A DNA stretch of 64,000 nt from the NCBI GenBank assembly GCA_905214235.1, contig CAJMLF010000005.1, positions 1 to 64,000 of the forward strand, read 5' to 3'. Both the position numbers and the translations under genes were made by a program. Positions 25,278 through 33,855 of this stretch are shown here, in pieces (the first letter of the stretch is position 1; each line of letters opens with the position of its first letter). The stretch is from an uncultured bacterium (GTDB taxonomy: Bacteria; Bacillota; Bacilli; Lactobacillales; Lactobacillaceae). The notes beneath the pieces were generated by a model that did not search any database, was not told the DNA's origin, and worked only from the letters and a program-made list of their open reading frames with translations.

Positions 25278-25402
25278 GATATATTAATCTTAGCATCTTT
25301 TGATCCTTTTCGAAAGTATACCGATGGCCAATTGACATTCAGCGGAGTCTTGTTACACTTAACTACTGTTAATCTTTAGCTTAAGGAGTATTTTATTATT
25401 AA

Positions 25403-26782
25403 ATGAAAGATCAACGTATTAGTCGAGCCCTTGTCATCATGGTCTTCGGGACCTTCTTCGGCCTCTTTTGTTCCACTTTGATGAACATCGCGATTCCGAC
25501 CTTCATGAACGTCTTCCACATCTCGGAAGGACGGGTCCAGTGGGTAATTAACGGCTACATGCTAGTCAATGCCCTGATGATCCCGGTCAGTTCCTACCTC
25601 ATCAAGCGCTTTTCCTTCCGTCATCTCTTCATCCTGTTTGCGGGAATTTTCCTCCTCGGAACGATCATGGGCGCGGCGGCAATGAGCTTTACCTTCATCG
25701 TCATTGCCCGAATGGTCCAGGCAATTGGAGCGGGGATGATGATGCCCCTCATTAACGTGCTCGCCATCCGCTATGCCAAGCCAGGGAAAAAGGGCCAAAT
25801 CATGGGGATCATTGGTTTAGCCTTCAACTGTGCCCCTATCCTGGGCCCTGCCTTCTCTGGCTTCCTGTTGAATTACTTTTCCTGGCGCTACCTCTTTATC
25901 CTGATTTTGCCCTTTGCAATTGCCACGGTAATCTTGTCCTTTATTTTCTTACCGTACATCCCCCACAACGAATCACCACGCTTTAACATGGTTGGCCTGA
26001 TCACCATCACGGTCGGCCTCTGGTCTCTGCTGATGGGGCTTTCCAACGTCTCCAACTACCAGCTAACCAGCTTTAATGTTGTTGGTTATATTGGGATTGG
26101 GTTAGTTGCCCTGGCCTTTTTCTACGTCAACCAGCGTCACAGTGACCATCAGTTGATCAACTTCCGTATCTTTGCCCACCGTCAATTCGTCCTGGCAACG
26201 GTAATTAACATGCTGATTACGGCCACCATGTACGGGAACACCATCCTGATTTCCCTCCTCGTCCAAGTCGTCCTGGGTAAGAGTACCGTTGTCTCGGCCA
26301 TCAGTGTCCTGCCGGGGGCAATCCTCACCGGGCTACTGTCAACAACCAGTGGCCGCTTTTACGATATCTACCCAATCAAGGTCCTCGTCGGTGCCGGCCT
26401 GATTATTGACATTATCGGGACGACCTGCCAAGCAGCAATCGGGGCACGGAGCACTGTCCTGATGATTACCATTTTTCAGACGGTCCGGCAGTTTGGATTA
26501 GTGACCATGCTGATTCCCCTGCAAACGCAGGCCCTCTCCCTCTTGCCAAACGAGATTGTCCCGGACGCCGTCGCTACTTTTAACACGATGCGACAAATTG
26601 CGGCCTCGTTTGGGACGGCCTTAATCATCGCCGTGGTCGGGATCATTAATAACATCCTTCACTGTCAGTCATCCCACCTGGGAATCCAGAGTGGCTTTGC
26701 CTTCTGCCTGCTCTTTCTCCTGGTATCACTGTTCCTGAGCCAGAAGCTGTACCACAAGATTAGGAGAGCAAGTAATCAATAG
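25403..26782 (+). CDS. DHA2-family major facilitator drug exporter
   Basis: A 459-residue MFS protein with about 14 hydrophobic segments. DHA2 landmarks include VQWVINGYMLVNALMIPVSSYL after the first helix pair, RMVQAIGAGMMMPLINVL (motif C-like neighbourhood), and GLAFNCAPILGPAFSGFL (motif GPxxGG-like, about residues 140-157). It is related to EmrB/LmrB proton-driven multidrug exporters. It lies divergent from the copY gene across a cop box, so copper-linked expression is possible but unproven. The nearest AAGGAG is about 14 bases from the ATG, longer than ideal. Confidence 0.88.
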   Translation: MKDQRISRALVIMVFGTFFGLFCSTLMNIAIPTFMNVFHISEGRVQWVINGYMLVNALMIPVSSYLIKRFSFRHLFILFAGIFLLGTIMGAAAMSFTFIVIARMVQAIGAGMMMPLINVLAIRYAKPGKKGQIMGIIGLAFNCAPILGPAFSGFLLNYFSWRYLFILILPFAIATVILSFIFLPYIPHNESPRFNMVGLITITVGLWSLLMGLSNVSNYQLTSFNVVGYIGIGLVALAFFYVNQRHSDHQLINFRIFAHRQFVLATVINMLITATMYGNTILISLLVQVVLGKSTVVSAISVLPGAILTGLLSTTSGRFYDIYPIKVLVGAGLIIDIIGTTCQAAIGARSTVLMITIFQTVRQFGLVTMLIPLQTQALSLLPNEIVPDAVATFNTMRQIAASFGTALIIAVVGIINNILHCQSSHLGIQSGFAFCLLFLLVSLFLSQKLYHKIRRASNQ

Positions 26783-26800
26783 AAACATGCCAGTTGAATA

Positions 26801-26848
26801 AAGCACCTCAAGATTGTTAGAAGTAGTTCTAACAATCTTGAGGTGCTT
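26801..26848. terminator. Very strong bidirectional terminator
   Basis: A perfect 22-bp stem (26801-26822 with 26827-26848) and a GTAG loop, followed by TTTTT on the right within a few bases. It marks the boundary between the DHA2 exporter and the AT-richer glycoside module. Confidence 0.9.
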
Positions 26849-26869
26849 AAGTTTTTATATCATCATCTT

Positions 26870-28243
26870 TTATTCACGCGTTTTAGCTAATTCTGCTGTA
26901 ATATTTTCTTCCATGTTTTCATATTTCTGATACATAAGTGCTGGAATAATAGCCAACCCATACATCAGAATTGTTACCCAGTTAAACGAAATTCCAATAC
27001 CAACAAGAGCGTGAGCAGTTTGGGCATGGTTAGCAACATAACCGAACGCGGACATTATTCCACCATTCAATGCACCAGCGAGCCCCATACCCATCGACAT
27101 GCAGAAGGAAGAGCCAATTGTGGTTAGTAAACCGGCCGCATTAACGCCATTCTTCCATTCACCATAGTCAACTGCTGATCCTAATAATGCAAATGGTAAT
27201 GAACAGGCGATTCCAGAGCCAATATTGGCAATTACCCAGCCGATGATCGCCCCAGTAATGTTAAGGTGCGCAAACATAATAATGAACTGACCAAATACGG
27301 CGGTTGCTAAGCTTAATGCCCAGATATGACTCTTTGAGAAATACTTATTCATCAATGGAATGGAAATCATCCCTAATACTTGGATGATTGCAATGGAATT
27401 AAAGAATGTTACTAAACCCTTATTATGAAAATAATAAGTAAAGTAGTAAACCATCGACTGTTGGCGACCCTGTTGGGCAATCCAAAAAAGAAAGTTACCA
27501 GTAACAATAATAAACCAAGGCCAATTTTTATTCATTGCGTGAGCACTTTGACGAAGTGTGACCCGCTGACTGTTAGGCACAATAATACGTTCCCGAATAT
27601 TAGCAAATGAAAAGAGTGTACCAATAACATTTAAGGTTGCAAACACAACAATAAAGATTCGGAAACCAAGCACATCGTTACCATGACCAAATAGTGCAAC
27701 TAACGGTAGTGTCAATGAGTTGACAATAAATACTCCGGCCTGGGAACCAACCATCCGCCATGAATTAAGCTTAATTCGATCAACTGGCGAAGACGTAATT
27801 AACGTCAGAATCGTTGTGATTGGAGAATTAATACCTAGGAATAAGATTCCATAGATGATATAAACTATTCCACAATAAATTGCCTTTGCTTGTGAACTCA
27901 AGTCCGGTGCCCAAAATAAGAGAATAGCACTAGCGGCATAGGGAAGTGTCAGCCAAAGGAAAAATGGCCGAGCCTTTCCATATCTAGAATGAGTCATATC
28001 TATTAACGTCCCCCATACCGGTGCACCTACCGCATCGACTACCCGGGCGACTAGAAGAATAATACCGGTTGCAGCAGCCGATAAAGCGGCAACATCAGTA
28101 AAAAAATACATTAGATAACTATTAACAATAGTTGCTACAAGTTGACCCGAAAAGTCAAAGTTAGCATAACAGAGTTTTTCTAGAGCCCCAACTTTATCTT
28201 TACTTGACCCCCAAGGATAACTTTGCTTAACTTGCTTGTCCAT
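26870..28243 (-). CDS. GPH-family glycoside:cation symporter
   Basis: A 457-residue glycoside-pentoside-hexuronide symporter with about 12 membrane segments. It opens EKLCYANFDFSGQLVATIVNSYLMYFFTDV, has the loop GTLIDMTHSRYGKARPFFLW (about residues 78-97) typical of GPH proteins, and the C-terminal VDYGEWKNGVNAAGL motif near residue 365. It resembles YicJ, which is paired with the alpha-xylosidase YicI. It lies 22 bases after the GH31 gene, so it likely imports the GH31 substrate, possibly isoprimeverose or a related alpha-xyloside (inference). Its base composition is lower in GC than the surrounding genes. Confidence 0.9.
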   Translation of the reverse strand: MDKQVKQSYPWGSSKDKVGALEKLCYANFDFSGQLVATIVNSYLMYFFTDVAALSAAATGIILLVARVVDAVGAPVWGTLIDMTHSRYGKARPFFLWLTLPYAASAILLFWAPDLSSQAKAIYCGIVYIIYGILFLGINSPITTILTLITSSPVDRIKLNSWRMVGSQAGVFIVNSLTLPLVALFGHGNDVLGFRIFIVVFATLNVIGTLFSFANIRERIIVPNSQRVTLRQSAHAMNKNWPWFIIVTGNFLFWIAQQGRQQSMVYYFTYYFHNKGLVTFFNSIAIIQVLGMISIPLMNKYFSKSHIWALSLATAVFGQFIIMFAHLNITGAIIGWVIANIGSGIACSLPFALLGSAVDYGEWKNGVNAAGLLTTIGSSFCMSMGMGLAGALNGGIMSAFGYVANHAQTAHALVGIGISFNWVTILMYGLAIIPALMYQKYENMEENITAELAKTRE

Positions 28244-28265
28244 TTTTAAACTCCTCCTTTGAAAG

Positions 28266-30323
28266 CTAATTCAATATGTTAAAAGCGCTACGCAAGCTTT
28301 GATATTCAGATTTCCTAATAAATAACGGTAGTTGAGATAAATTGGGTGTAAACGAAATTGTTTGACCACCAGCCAATTTAGCACCAGTGTAAGGGTTAAC
28401 CCAATCGGTACCAGCAGGGAGGTAAATATGTTGAGTTTTTCTTTCTTCTTGCGAGTACAAAACTGGCGCAACCAGGATATTCGGGCCAAATAAGTACTCA
28501 TCCTCTATATTCCATGCAACTTTATCTTCAGGGAAGTCATAAAATAGGGGACGAATTACGGGTGTCCCTTTTTCGTGAGCAGCCTTCATTTGTTCGGTAA
28601 TGTATGGCTTTAAATTAGCCCTTAGTGTCATATACTTCCGCATAATAGCCAGGGCTTTATCACCATACGCCCATGGTTCGGTATCACCACCAGAAGGCAT
28701 CTTACCACCGCCAATATTACTCAAGGGCTTTGTATGTGGCTCACGATCGCCATGCATTCGCATAACTGGACAGAATGTTGCAAATTCAAACCAACGAATT
28801 ACTAATTCACGGAAGTGTGGGTCATCGTCAATTCCGCCATGAAAACCACCGATATCTGTTGTCCACCATGGGATTCCCGCAATTCCCATATTCAGGCCAA
28901 TCGCTAACTGGTTCCGTAACGAACGAAAACTTGAATCAATATCCCCAGACCAAACAAGTGCTCCAAATTTCTGACTACCTGCCCAAGCTGACCGAACTAA
29001 ATTAATGATTTTTCTTTTTCCAGCAGCCTTTTGACCGTCATAAACCATTTGTGAATATTTAACTGGGTAAAGATTACCAACTTGTAAATCACTACCTCTG
29101 TAATAGCGATAATTATCAAAATCGTAAATGGTATACTCTGGTTCAGCCTCATCCAACCAAAAAAGATCTACCCCCTGATCAGAGTAATTTTTCTTTAATA
29201 ACTTCCAAAGGTATTTGCGTGCTGCTGGATTGGTAAAGTCAACAAATCCATTATTTCCAAGAAAGTCCATCGTAATTGGCACGCCACGTTCAACCTGGAC
29301 CAAATACCCTTTTTCTTTCATTTCAGCATAATGACTGCTTGTTTGATCAACCGTTGGCCATACAGAAACCATTAACTTAATCCCCATTTGATGAAGTTCC
29401 TTAATCATTCCAGAAGGGTTAGGCCAATATTTTTTGTCAAAGGTATATTCCCCAGATTTTGGCCAGTGGAAATAGTCAATCACAATTACACTAATTGGTA
29501 AATCACGACGTTTAAACTCACGTGCCGCTGCCAATAACTCTTCCTGCGTTCGGTAGCGAAGTTTACACTGCCAGTACCCCATGCCGTAATCAGGCATCAT
29601 TGGCACCTTACCTGTTACATCGGCATACTGTTCCTCAATTTCTCGTGGTGTGTCGCCAGCGGTAATCCAATAATCCATTTCCTTGGTCGAACGTGCATGC
29701 CAGAGTGTCATATTTTTAGCGAAACTAACATCACCAATAGCTGGATTATTCCAAAGAAAACCATATCCCTGACTCGAAAGAACAAATGGGACACTTGCCT
29801 GTGAGTTACGATGTGCTAACTCTAAATGGGCTGATTTTAGATTGAGAAAATCTTGTTGGTACTGGCCCATCCCAAATAATTTTTCTTTAGGATTTGCTTC
29901 AAAGCGGATTTTCAACTCATAATCTGCACCAATTTTTGGTATGAATTCCCGTGAATCGATGTTAAGGGCACTATTAAAATGATTTACTTTTTCACTATCA
30001 ACACCCGCTGACATATCTGCTATTCTATTTCGCTGATAACCACGAAGAAGTTCCTTCCTATTTTGATTAAAAAAGCTGAGATTTTTAAATTGGTCAATTT
30101 TGGCGATTAATTTTCCATTAATAATTTCCCCGCTTTGCTGGTCTGAACTGATGGTAACTGAACCATATTGATGGTTAACTGGCTCAGTTAGTGCATTGTT
30201 GTTACCTGTATATTGGGGATACTTAGTTGATCGCACTCGAAAACTATTTTTACCCCATGGTTCAACCTGTAACAGCTCATTTCCATTACGTAAACATAAA
30301 CAGTGTTCTTTTTCAAAAAGCAT
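28266..30323 (-). CDS. Glycoside hydrolase family 31 (alpha-xylosidase-like)
   Basis: A 685-residue cytoplasmic GH31 enzyme without signal peptide. The N-terminal beta-sandwich and GMGQYQQDF motif precede the (beta/alpha)8 barrel. The nucleophile Asp is in LFWLDEAEP and the acid/base Asp in LVWSGDIDSSF. WWTTDIGGF and MRMHGDREPH are family substrate-site motifs. YicI-type alpha-xylosidases have this arrangement and a GPH partner gene; alpha-glucosidase activity cannot be excluded. It is the first gene after a promoter shared with the divergent AraC gene. Confidence 0.9.
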   Translation of the reverse strand: MLFEKEHCLCLRNGNELLQVEPWGKNSFRVRSTKYPQYTGNNNALTEPVNHQYGSVTISSDQQSGEIINGKLIAKIDQFKNLSFFNQNRKELLRGYQRNRIADMSAGVDSEKVNHFNSALNIDSREFIPKIGADYELKIRFEANPKEKLFGMGQYQQDFLNLKSAHLELAHRNSQASVPFVLSSQGYGFLWNNPAIGDVSFAKNMTLWHARSTKEMDYWITAGDTPREIEEQYADVTGKVPMMPDYGMGYWQCKLRYRTQEELLAAAREFKRRDLPISVIVIDYFHWPKSGEYTFDKKYWPNPSGMIKELHQMGIKLMVSVWPTVDQTSSHYAEMKEKGYLVQVERGVPITMDFLGNNGFVDFTNPAARKYLWKLLKKNYSDQGVDLFWLDEAEPEYTIYDFDNYRYYRGSDLQVGNLYPVKYSQMVYDGQKAAGKRKIINLVRSAWAGSQKFGALVWSGDIDSSFRSLRNQLAIGLNMGIAGIPWWTTDIGGFHGGIDDDPHFRELVIRWFEFATFCPVMRMHGDREPHTKPLSNIGGGKMPSGGDTEPWAYGDKALAIMRKYMTLRANLKPYITEQMKAAHEKGTPVIRPLFYDFPEDKVAWNIEDEYLFGPNILVAPVLYSQEERKTQHIYLPAGTDWVNPYTGAKLAGGQTISFTPNLSQLPLFIRKSEYQSLRSAFNILN

Positions 30324-30355
30324 CTTGACACCCTCAATTCTTATTATTTCGTTTG

Positions 30356-30388
30356 AGCAATTTTAGTGTAAGCCTTTACAAAATTGCT
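30356..30388. promoter_or_regulatory. Nested inverted repeats with cre-like centre between GH31 and araC
   Basis: AGCAATTTT and AAAATTGCT (9-bp arms) enclose TGTAAGCCTTTACA (30367-30380), a palindrome that differs from the CcpA consensus TGWAARCGYTWNCW mainly in having CC for CG. Catabolite control and/or AraC-type binding are plausible. Confidence 0.55.
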
Positions 30389-30445
30389 TGAAACTAATAA
30401 AATTAGCAAAAAGGTATACAAATATAAAGTGAGGTGCACGATTTA

Positions 30446-31348
30446 ATGGAAAAAGTATACAAATTCAACCTCAGCAAGCCATTTTCGTTTTTCAAAGCAG
30501 GTCACTACATTGCTGATGCTGGGTGGCAGCATAAGGATATTGTTAATGATTATGACTACGAATTGTTTCTCATGTTAAACGGAGCTGCATATATCAAAAT
30601 TGGACAAACGAAGTATACTCTTCATCGCCATGACTGCTTACTAATTCCACCTCGTATTCGGCATGTTGGCTTTAAGAAATCCCCAAACAATACCATTTAT
30701 TACTGGCTTCATTTTTTTCCGCAGGAATCCATTAGCTTTGAATATCTTCCTGAGCGTATTCATGCCGATGAAATCATAATTCCTCGCTTTTGTCACTTAC
30801 ATAATTTCACACGAATTACTCTCCTAATGCGTCAGTTACTTGATTCAGCAAACTCAGCTGAGGCATTACCATTAAACAGTGATTACTTCGTTTCCAGCAT
30901 AGCAGCTGAGGTCAGTACGCAATACATACACGAATGTCGTAAACAGCGATCAGCAAAGGATACAAGCCGATACGAGTTAATCAAGAACTGGATTAGAATT
31001 CATGCAAAGGAAAATTTGACCGTTACTAAAGTGGCCAATAACTTCAATATTTCACCAACATATTTAGCTCATCTTTTTCAGACTCATGATCAACTAACGA
31101 CTGTTCGTTATATCAATCAGGTTAGGATTCAACAAGCACAAGAATTGCTGCTAACAACAGATATGGCTGTTAAGCAAATTGCACTTGAACTCCATTTTGA
31201 TAATGAAAAATACTTTTATCGCGTTTTCAAACAGGTTACAGGAACAACCGCCAGTCACTACAGAAATGCGTTTAACAAAACATACCTGAACAATATTAAA
31301 GTTGACCCCATAATTCCAAAACCATCTCATAAAGATGTTCGTATTTAG
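30446..31348 (+). CDS. AraC-family transcriptional regulator
   Basis: A 300-residue regulator: an N-terminal cupin-type sensor (YDYELFLMLNGAAYIKIGQTKYTLHRHDCLLIPPRIRH, about residues 35-72) and C-terminal AraC helix-turn-helix pair (VTKVANNFNISPTYLAHLFQ and VKQIALELHFDNEKYFYRVFKQVTGTTASHYR). ATG 30446 has GTGAGGTG eight or so bases upstream; an in-frame GTG at 30434 overlaps that site. It is divergent from the GH31-GPH operon, its presumed target, with the glycoside as inducer (inference). Confidence 0.9.
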   Translation: MEKVYKFNLSKPFSFFKAGHYIADAGWQHKDIVNDYDYELFLMLNGAAYIKIGQTKYTLHRHDCLLIPPRIRHVGFKKSPNNTIYYWLHFFPQESISFEYLPERIHADEIIIPRFCHLHNFTRITLLMRQLLDSANSAEALPLNSDYFVSSIAAEVSTQYIHECRKQRSAKDTSRYELIKNWIRIHAKENLTVTKVANNFNISPTYLAHLFQTHDQLTTVRYINQVRIQQAQELLLTTDMAVKQIALELHFDNEKYFYRVFKQVTGTTASHYRNAFNKTYLNNIKVDPIIPKPSHKDVRI

Positions 31349-31367
31349 TAAAAGGAGGAGGATTAAT

Positions 31368-31460
31368 ATGAAGCCATCAAAACGAGTTAATTTTTGGCTT
31401 TTTCTTTTAATTATTATTATTGTCGATGCAATTATCATTTTTTATTCCAAACTGATTTAA
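31368..31460 (+). CDS. 30-residue single-span membrane peptide
   Basis: A tiny frame 19 bases after the AraC gene with an excellent ribosome site (AAAGGAGGAGG, eight bases from ATG). It begins MKPSKRVNFW and continues with a hydrophobic helix LFLLIIIIVDAIIIF, ending YSKLI. The positive N-terminus and single span suggest an integral membrane peptide. A strong terminator follows 11 bases after the stop, making it the last gene of the araC transcript. No family recognised. Confidence 0.7.
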   Translation: MKPSKRVNFWLFLLIIIIVDAIIIFYSKLI

Positions 31461-31471
31461 ACAATATAAAT

Positions 31472-31508
31472 AAAGGGATGGAAAGAATTCAATACCTTCC
31501 ATCCCTTT
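31472..31508 (+). terminator. Terminator of the araC transcript
   Basis: AAAGGGATGGAA pairs with TTCCATCCCTTT (12 bp, 13-base loop). The next 175 bases up to the MFS gene contain a TATAAT (31550-31555) flanked by the 7-bp inverted repeat AACCGTT/AACGGTT, a possible operator, and nothing else recognised. Confidence 0.8.
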
Positions 31509-31685
31509 GTTCATAAAATACTTATAACGTTTTACCTAACCGTTTATGTTATAATATCAACGGTTTAGTTCACCTTGACTAATACCGGGGTTTTAAAAGC
31601 AATATCCCCATTTTGTCCCCGTCCAAACAAAACGTGCACACTAACTGCATTAATATGCTTGAAGAAGGGATTGGATTAGTTCTTT

Positions 31686-32840
31686 ATGAAGTATCGTTTA
31701 CAAAGTATTGTATTTGTCCTCGTTGCCTTTTTGCTCGGTTGCAACGAGTTTATGGTGGTGGGGGTCATCTCAAACATCGCCAAGAGTTATCACGCCTCCC
31801 TCTCAACGGTCGGCCTGCTGGTAACCATGTTTGCTTTGACCTATGCTATCTGCACGCCAATCTTAACGACGGTCACCAGCAAGTATGACCGCTTCAAGGT
31901 CCTGATGACCCTGATGGTAATTTTCCTGTGTGGTAACACGCTGACGGCCTGCTCACCCAACCTGGTTTGTCTCTTTGCTTCCCGGATCATTACCGCAGCA
32001 GTGGCGGGAGCCATTATTTCACTGATCCTGGTCTACGTCAGTATCATTGCCCCAATTCAGAAGCGATCGATGCTTGTGGCGACGGTCTTTTCGGGCTTCA
32101 GCACCGCTACCATTATTGGGGTACCAATTGGGACAACGATTAGCACCGCCTTTTCCTGGCACGCTAGTTTTGCCCTCATCAGTGTTCTCACCTTGATTAT
32201 TACGGTCCTCCTGTTTTTCCTGGTACCCCGCAATACGAAACAGGCCAAGGGATCGATTAGGCACCAGCTCCAGTTGCTGCGGGACCCCCGAATCTTTTTA
32301 GGCATCGTAATTATGGTCACCTTGATGGCGGCCGAATACACCTTCTACACTTACATTCGGCCCATCATCACCGATGTTCTCCATTACAGCACCACCCAGC
32401 TAAACTGGCTACTGGGACTGGTTGGGGTCATGTTCATCATCGGTAACACCTGCGCCGGCATTATCTCGGGCCGCTACGGAACAAGCAAGATGCCGCTGAT
32501 TAGTGGTGCCTGCCTCCTGCTCCTCTTATTAATGGGACTGTCCTTTACCAACGCATTCACCGGGATCATCCTCCTGTGCGTGATTTGCCTGGTCCTCGGC
32601 ATCCCCGGTTCGGTCCTCCAGGTGATGTTCTTGAACGTCGCCGACCGTGACTACCCAGAGGCGATGAACCTGGCTTCCTCACTTAACCCGATCTGCACAA
32701 ACGTTGGGGTGACGGTGGGGTCATTCACCGCTTCAGTTAGTGTCAACTCCCTGGCAATTGGTGAGATTGGTTACATCGGTGCCATCTTCGCAATCATTAG
32801 TACGATCGGTTCGGTACTTCTAATTCGCCAGGATAAATAA
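31686..32840 (+). CDS. DHA1-family MFS transporter
   Basis: A 384-residue MFS protein with 12 predicted segments, beginning SIVFVLVAFLLGCNEFMVVGVISNIAKSYHASLSTVGLLVT, the typical opening of AraJ/PbuE/sugar-efflux-like DHA1 exporters. The motif A region (TSKYDRFKVLMTLMVIF, about 70-86) is modified. Substrates of this subgroup include purine ribonucleosides, arabinose and drugs; the sequence does not decide. The ribosome site is weak (GAAGGG about 18 bases away). The gene returns to the higher GC of the main chromosome. Confidence 0.85.
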   Translation: MKYRLQSIVFVLVAFLLGCNEFMVVGVISNIAKSYHASLSTVGLLVTMFALTYAICTPILTTVTSKYDRFKVLMTLMVIFLCGNTLTACSPNLVCLFASRIITAAVAGAIISLILVYVSIIAPIQKRSMLVATVFSGFSTATIIGVPIGTTISTAFSWHASFALISVLTLIITVLLFFLVPRNTKQAKGSIRHQLQLLRDPRIFLGIVIMVTLMAAEYTFYTYIRPIITDVLHYSTTQLNWLLGLVGVMFIIGNTCAGIISGRYGTSKMPLISGACLLLLLLMGLSFTNAFTGIILLCVICLVLGIPGSVLQVMFLNVADRDYPEAMNLASSLNPICTNVGVTVGSFTASVSVNSLAIGEIGYIGAIFAIISTIGSVLLIRQDK

Positions 32841-32841
32841 T

Positions 32842-32887
32842 AAGAAAATCGGCTAACGAAATAGTGCTTTCGTTAGCCGATTTTCTT
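32842..32887. terminator. Strong bidirectional terminator
   Basis: A perfect 20-bp stem (32842-32861 with 32868-32887) around a TAGTGC loop, starting and ending with A- and T-rich arms. It overlaps the stop codon of the convergent aldo/keto reductase gene. Confidence 0.9.
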
Positions 32888-33765
32888 TAGAATTCGTTCG
32901 GTTTAGCAATGTAGTCGTCAACCCCGTTTGGATTGCCTGACCACTTGTACTTGTCATACCAAATGGAGTGCTTCTCTTCGTCTAATTCCGCAATTGCTTC
33001 CATCTCGTCCGCCGTCAGGGTGAAGTCATCAAGGTCACGGTTAGCCCGCATCCGTTCCGCATGGCTGGACTTAGGGATAATCACGAAGCCCTGTTGCAGT
33101 TCCCACCGCAAGATAACCTGGGCCGGATTCTTACCCTTTTCCTTAGCAATCCGGTTTATTACCGGGTTAGCCAGGGCCCGACCATTCCCCAGTGGTGACC
33201 AGGCCTCGAGCTGGATTTTATTTCCCTGACAGAAGGCCACCGTGTCGGGTTGGTGAATAAAGGGGTTAAACTCGATCTGGTTGACCGCCGGCATTACCTG
33301 GGCGTGATCCATCAGGTCAGTCAGGTGGTCCACATCAAAGTTGCAAACCCCGATCGCCCTTGCCTGACCATCCTTTAGAATCCCTTCCAAGGCGCGCCAG
33401 GATTCGTTGTACTTATCGAAAACTGGCCAGTGGAGAAGGAGCAAGTCGACGTAATCGGTCTGCAGGTCCCGAAGCTGCTGGTTGAAGGCCGACCGCAGCT
33501 TGTCATAGTCACCCTGGTCACCGTTAAAGATCTTAGTGGTTAGGAAGAAGTCACCACGCTTCTTTCCTGTCTCCTTAATCGCCTCTTGCAATCCCTGACC
33601 AACGCCACTTTCGTTACCATACTGTTTGGCAGTATCAAACAGGGTATAACCATTGGCGGCAGCGGTCCTTACCAAAGCGGCGGTATCATCCGGGTTGGTT
33701 TTCCAAACGCCCATTCCAATCTGCGGCATCTCAACGCCATTGTTTAGTTTTACTGTCTTTTCCAA
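32887..33765 (-). CDS. Aldo/keto reductase
   Basis: About 292 residues of an AKR (beta/alpha)8 barrel. The catalytic tetrad is visible: Asp in TLFDTAKQYGNE with Tyr, Lys in FFLTTKIFN and His in DLLLLHWP. The NADPH-binding end VIIPKSSHAERMRANRDLDDFTL is typical. The family 2,5-diketogluconate reductase-like opening KTVKLNNGVEMPQIGMGVW favours a TTG start at 33765 with GAGGG eight bases upstream. An ATG 12 codons earlier has a badly spaced site and overlaps a TATACT promoter-like element. It reduces aldehydes or ketones; substrate unknown. Confidence 0.88.
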   Translation of the reverse strand: MEKTVKLNNGVEMPQIGMGVWKTNPDDTAALVRTAAANGYTLFDTAKQYGNESGVGQGLQEAIKETGKKRGDFFLTTKIFNGDQGDYDKLRSAFNQQLRDLQTDYVDLLLLHWPVFDKYNESWRALEGILKDGQARAIGVCNFDVDHLTDLMDHAQVMPAVNQIEFNPFIHQPDTVAFCQGNKIQLEAWSPLGNGRALANPVINRIAKEKGKNPAQVILRWELQQGFVIIPKSSHAERMRANRDLDDFTLTADEMEAIAELDEEKHSIWYDKYKWSGNPNGVDDYIAKPNEF

Positions 33766-33855
33766 ATTAACATCCCTCTTTCCTATCAGTAAGTATACCA
33801 TTTCTCCTAAGGCATGATATGATTATGATATTCCAAAAAGAATCGACTTGATAAA

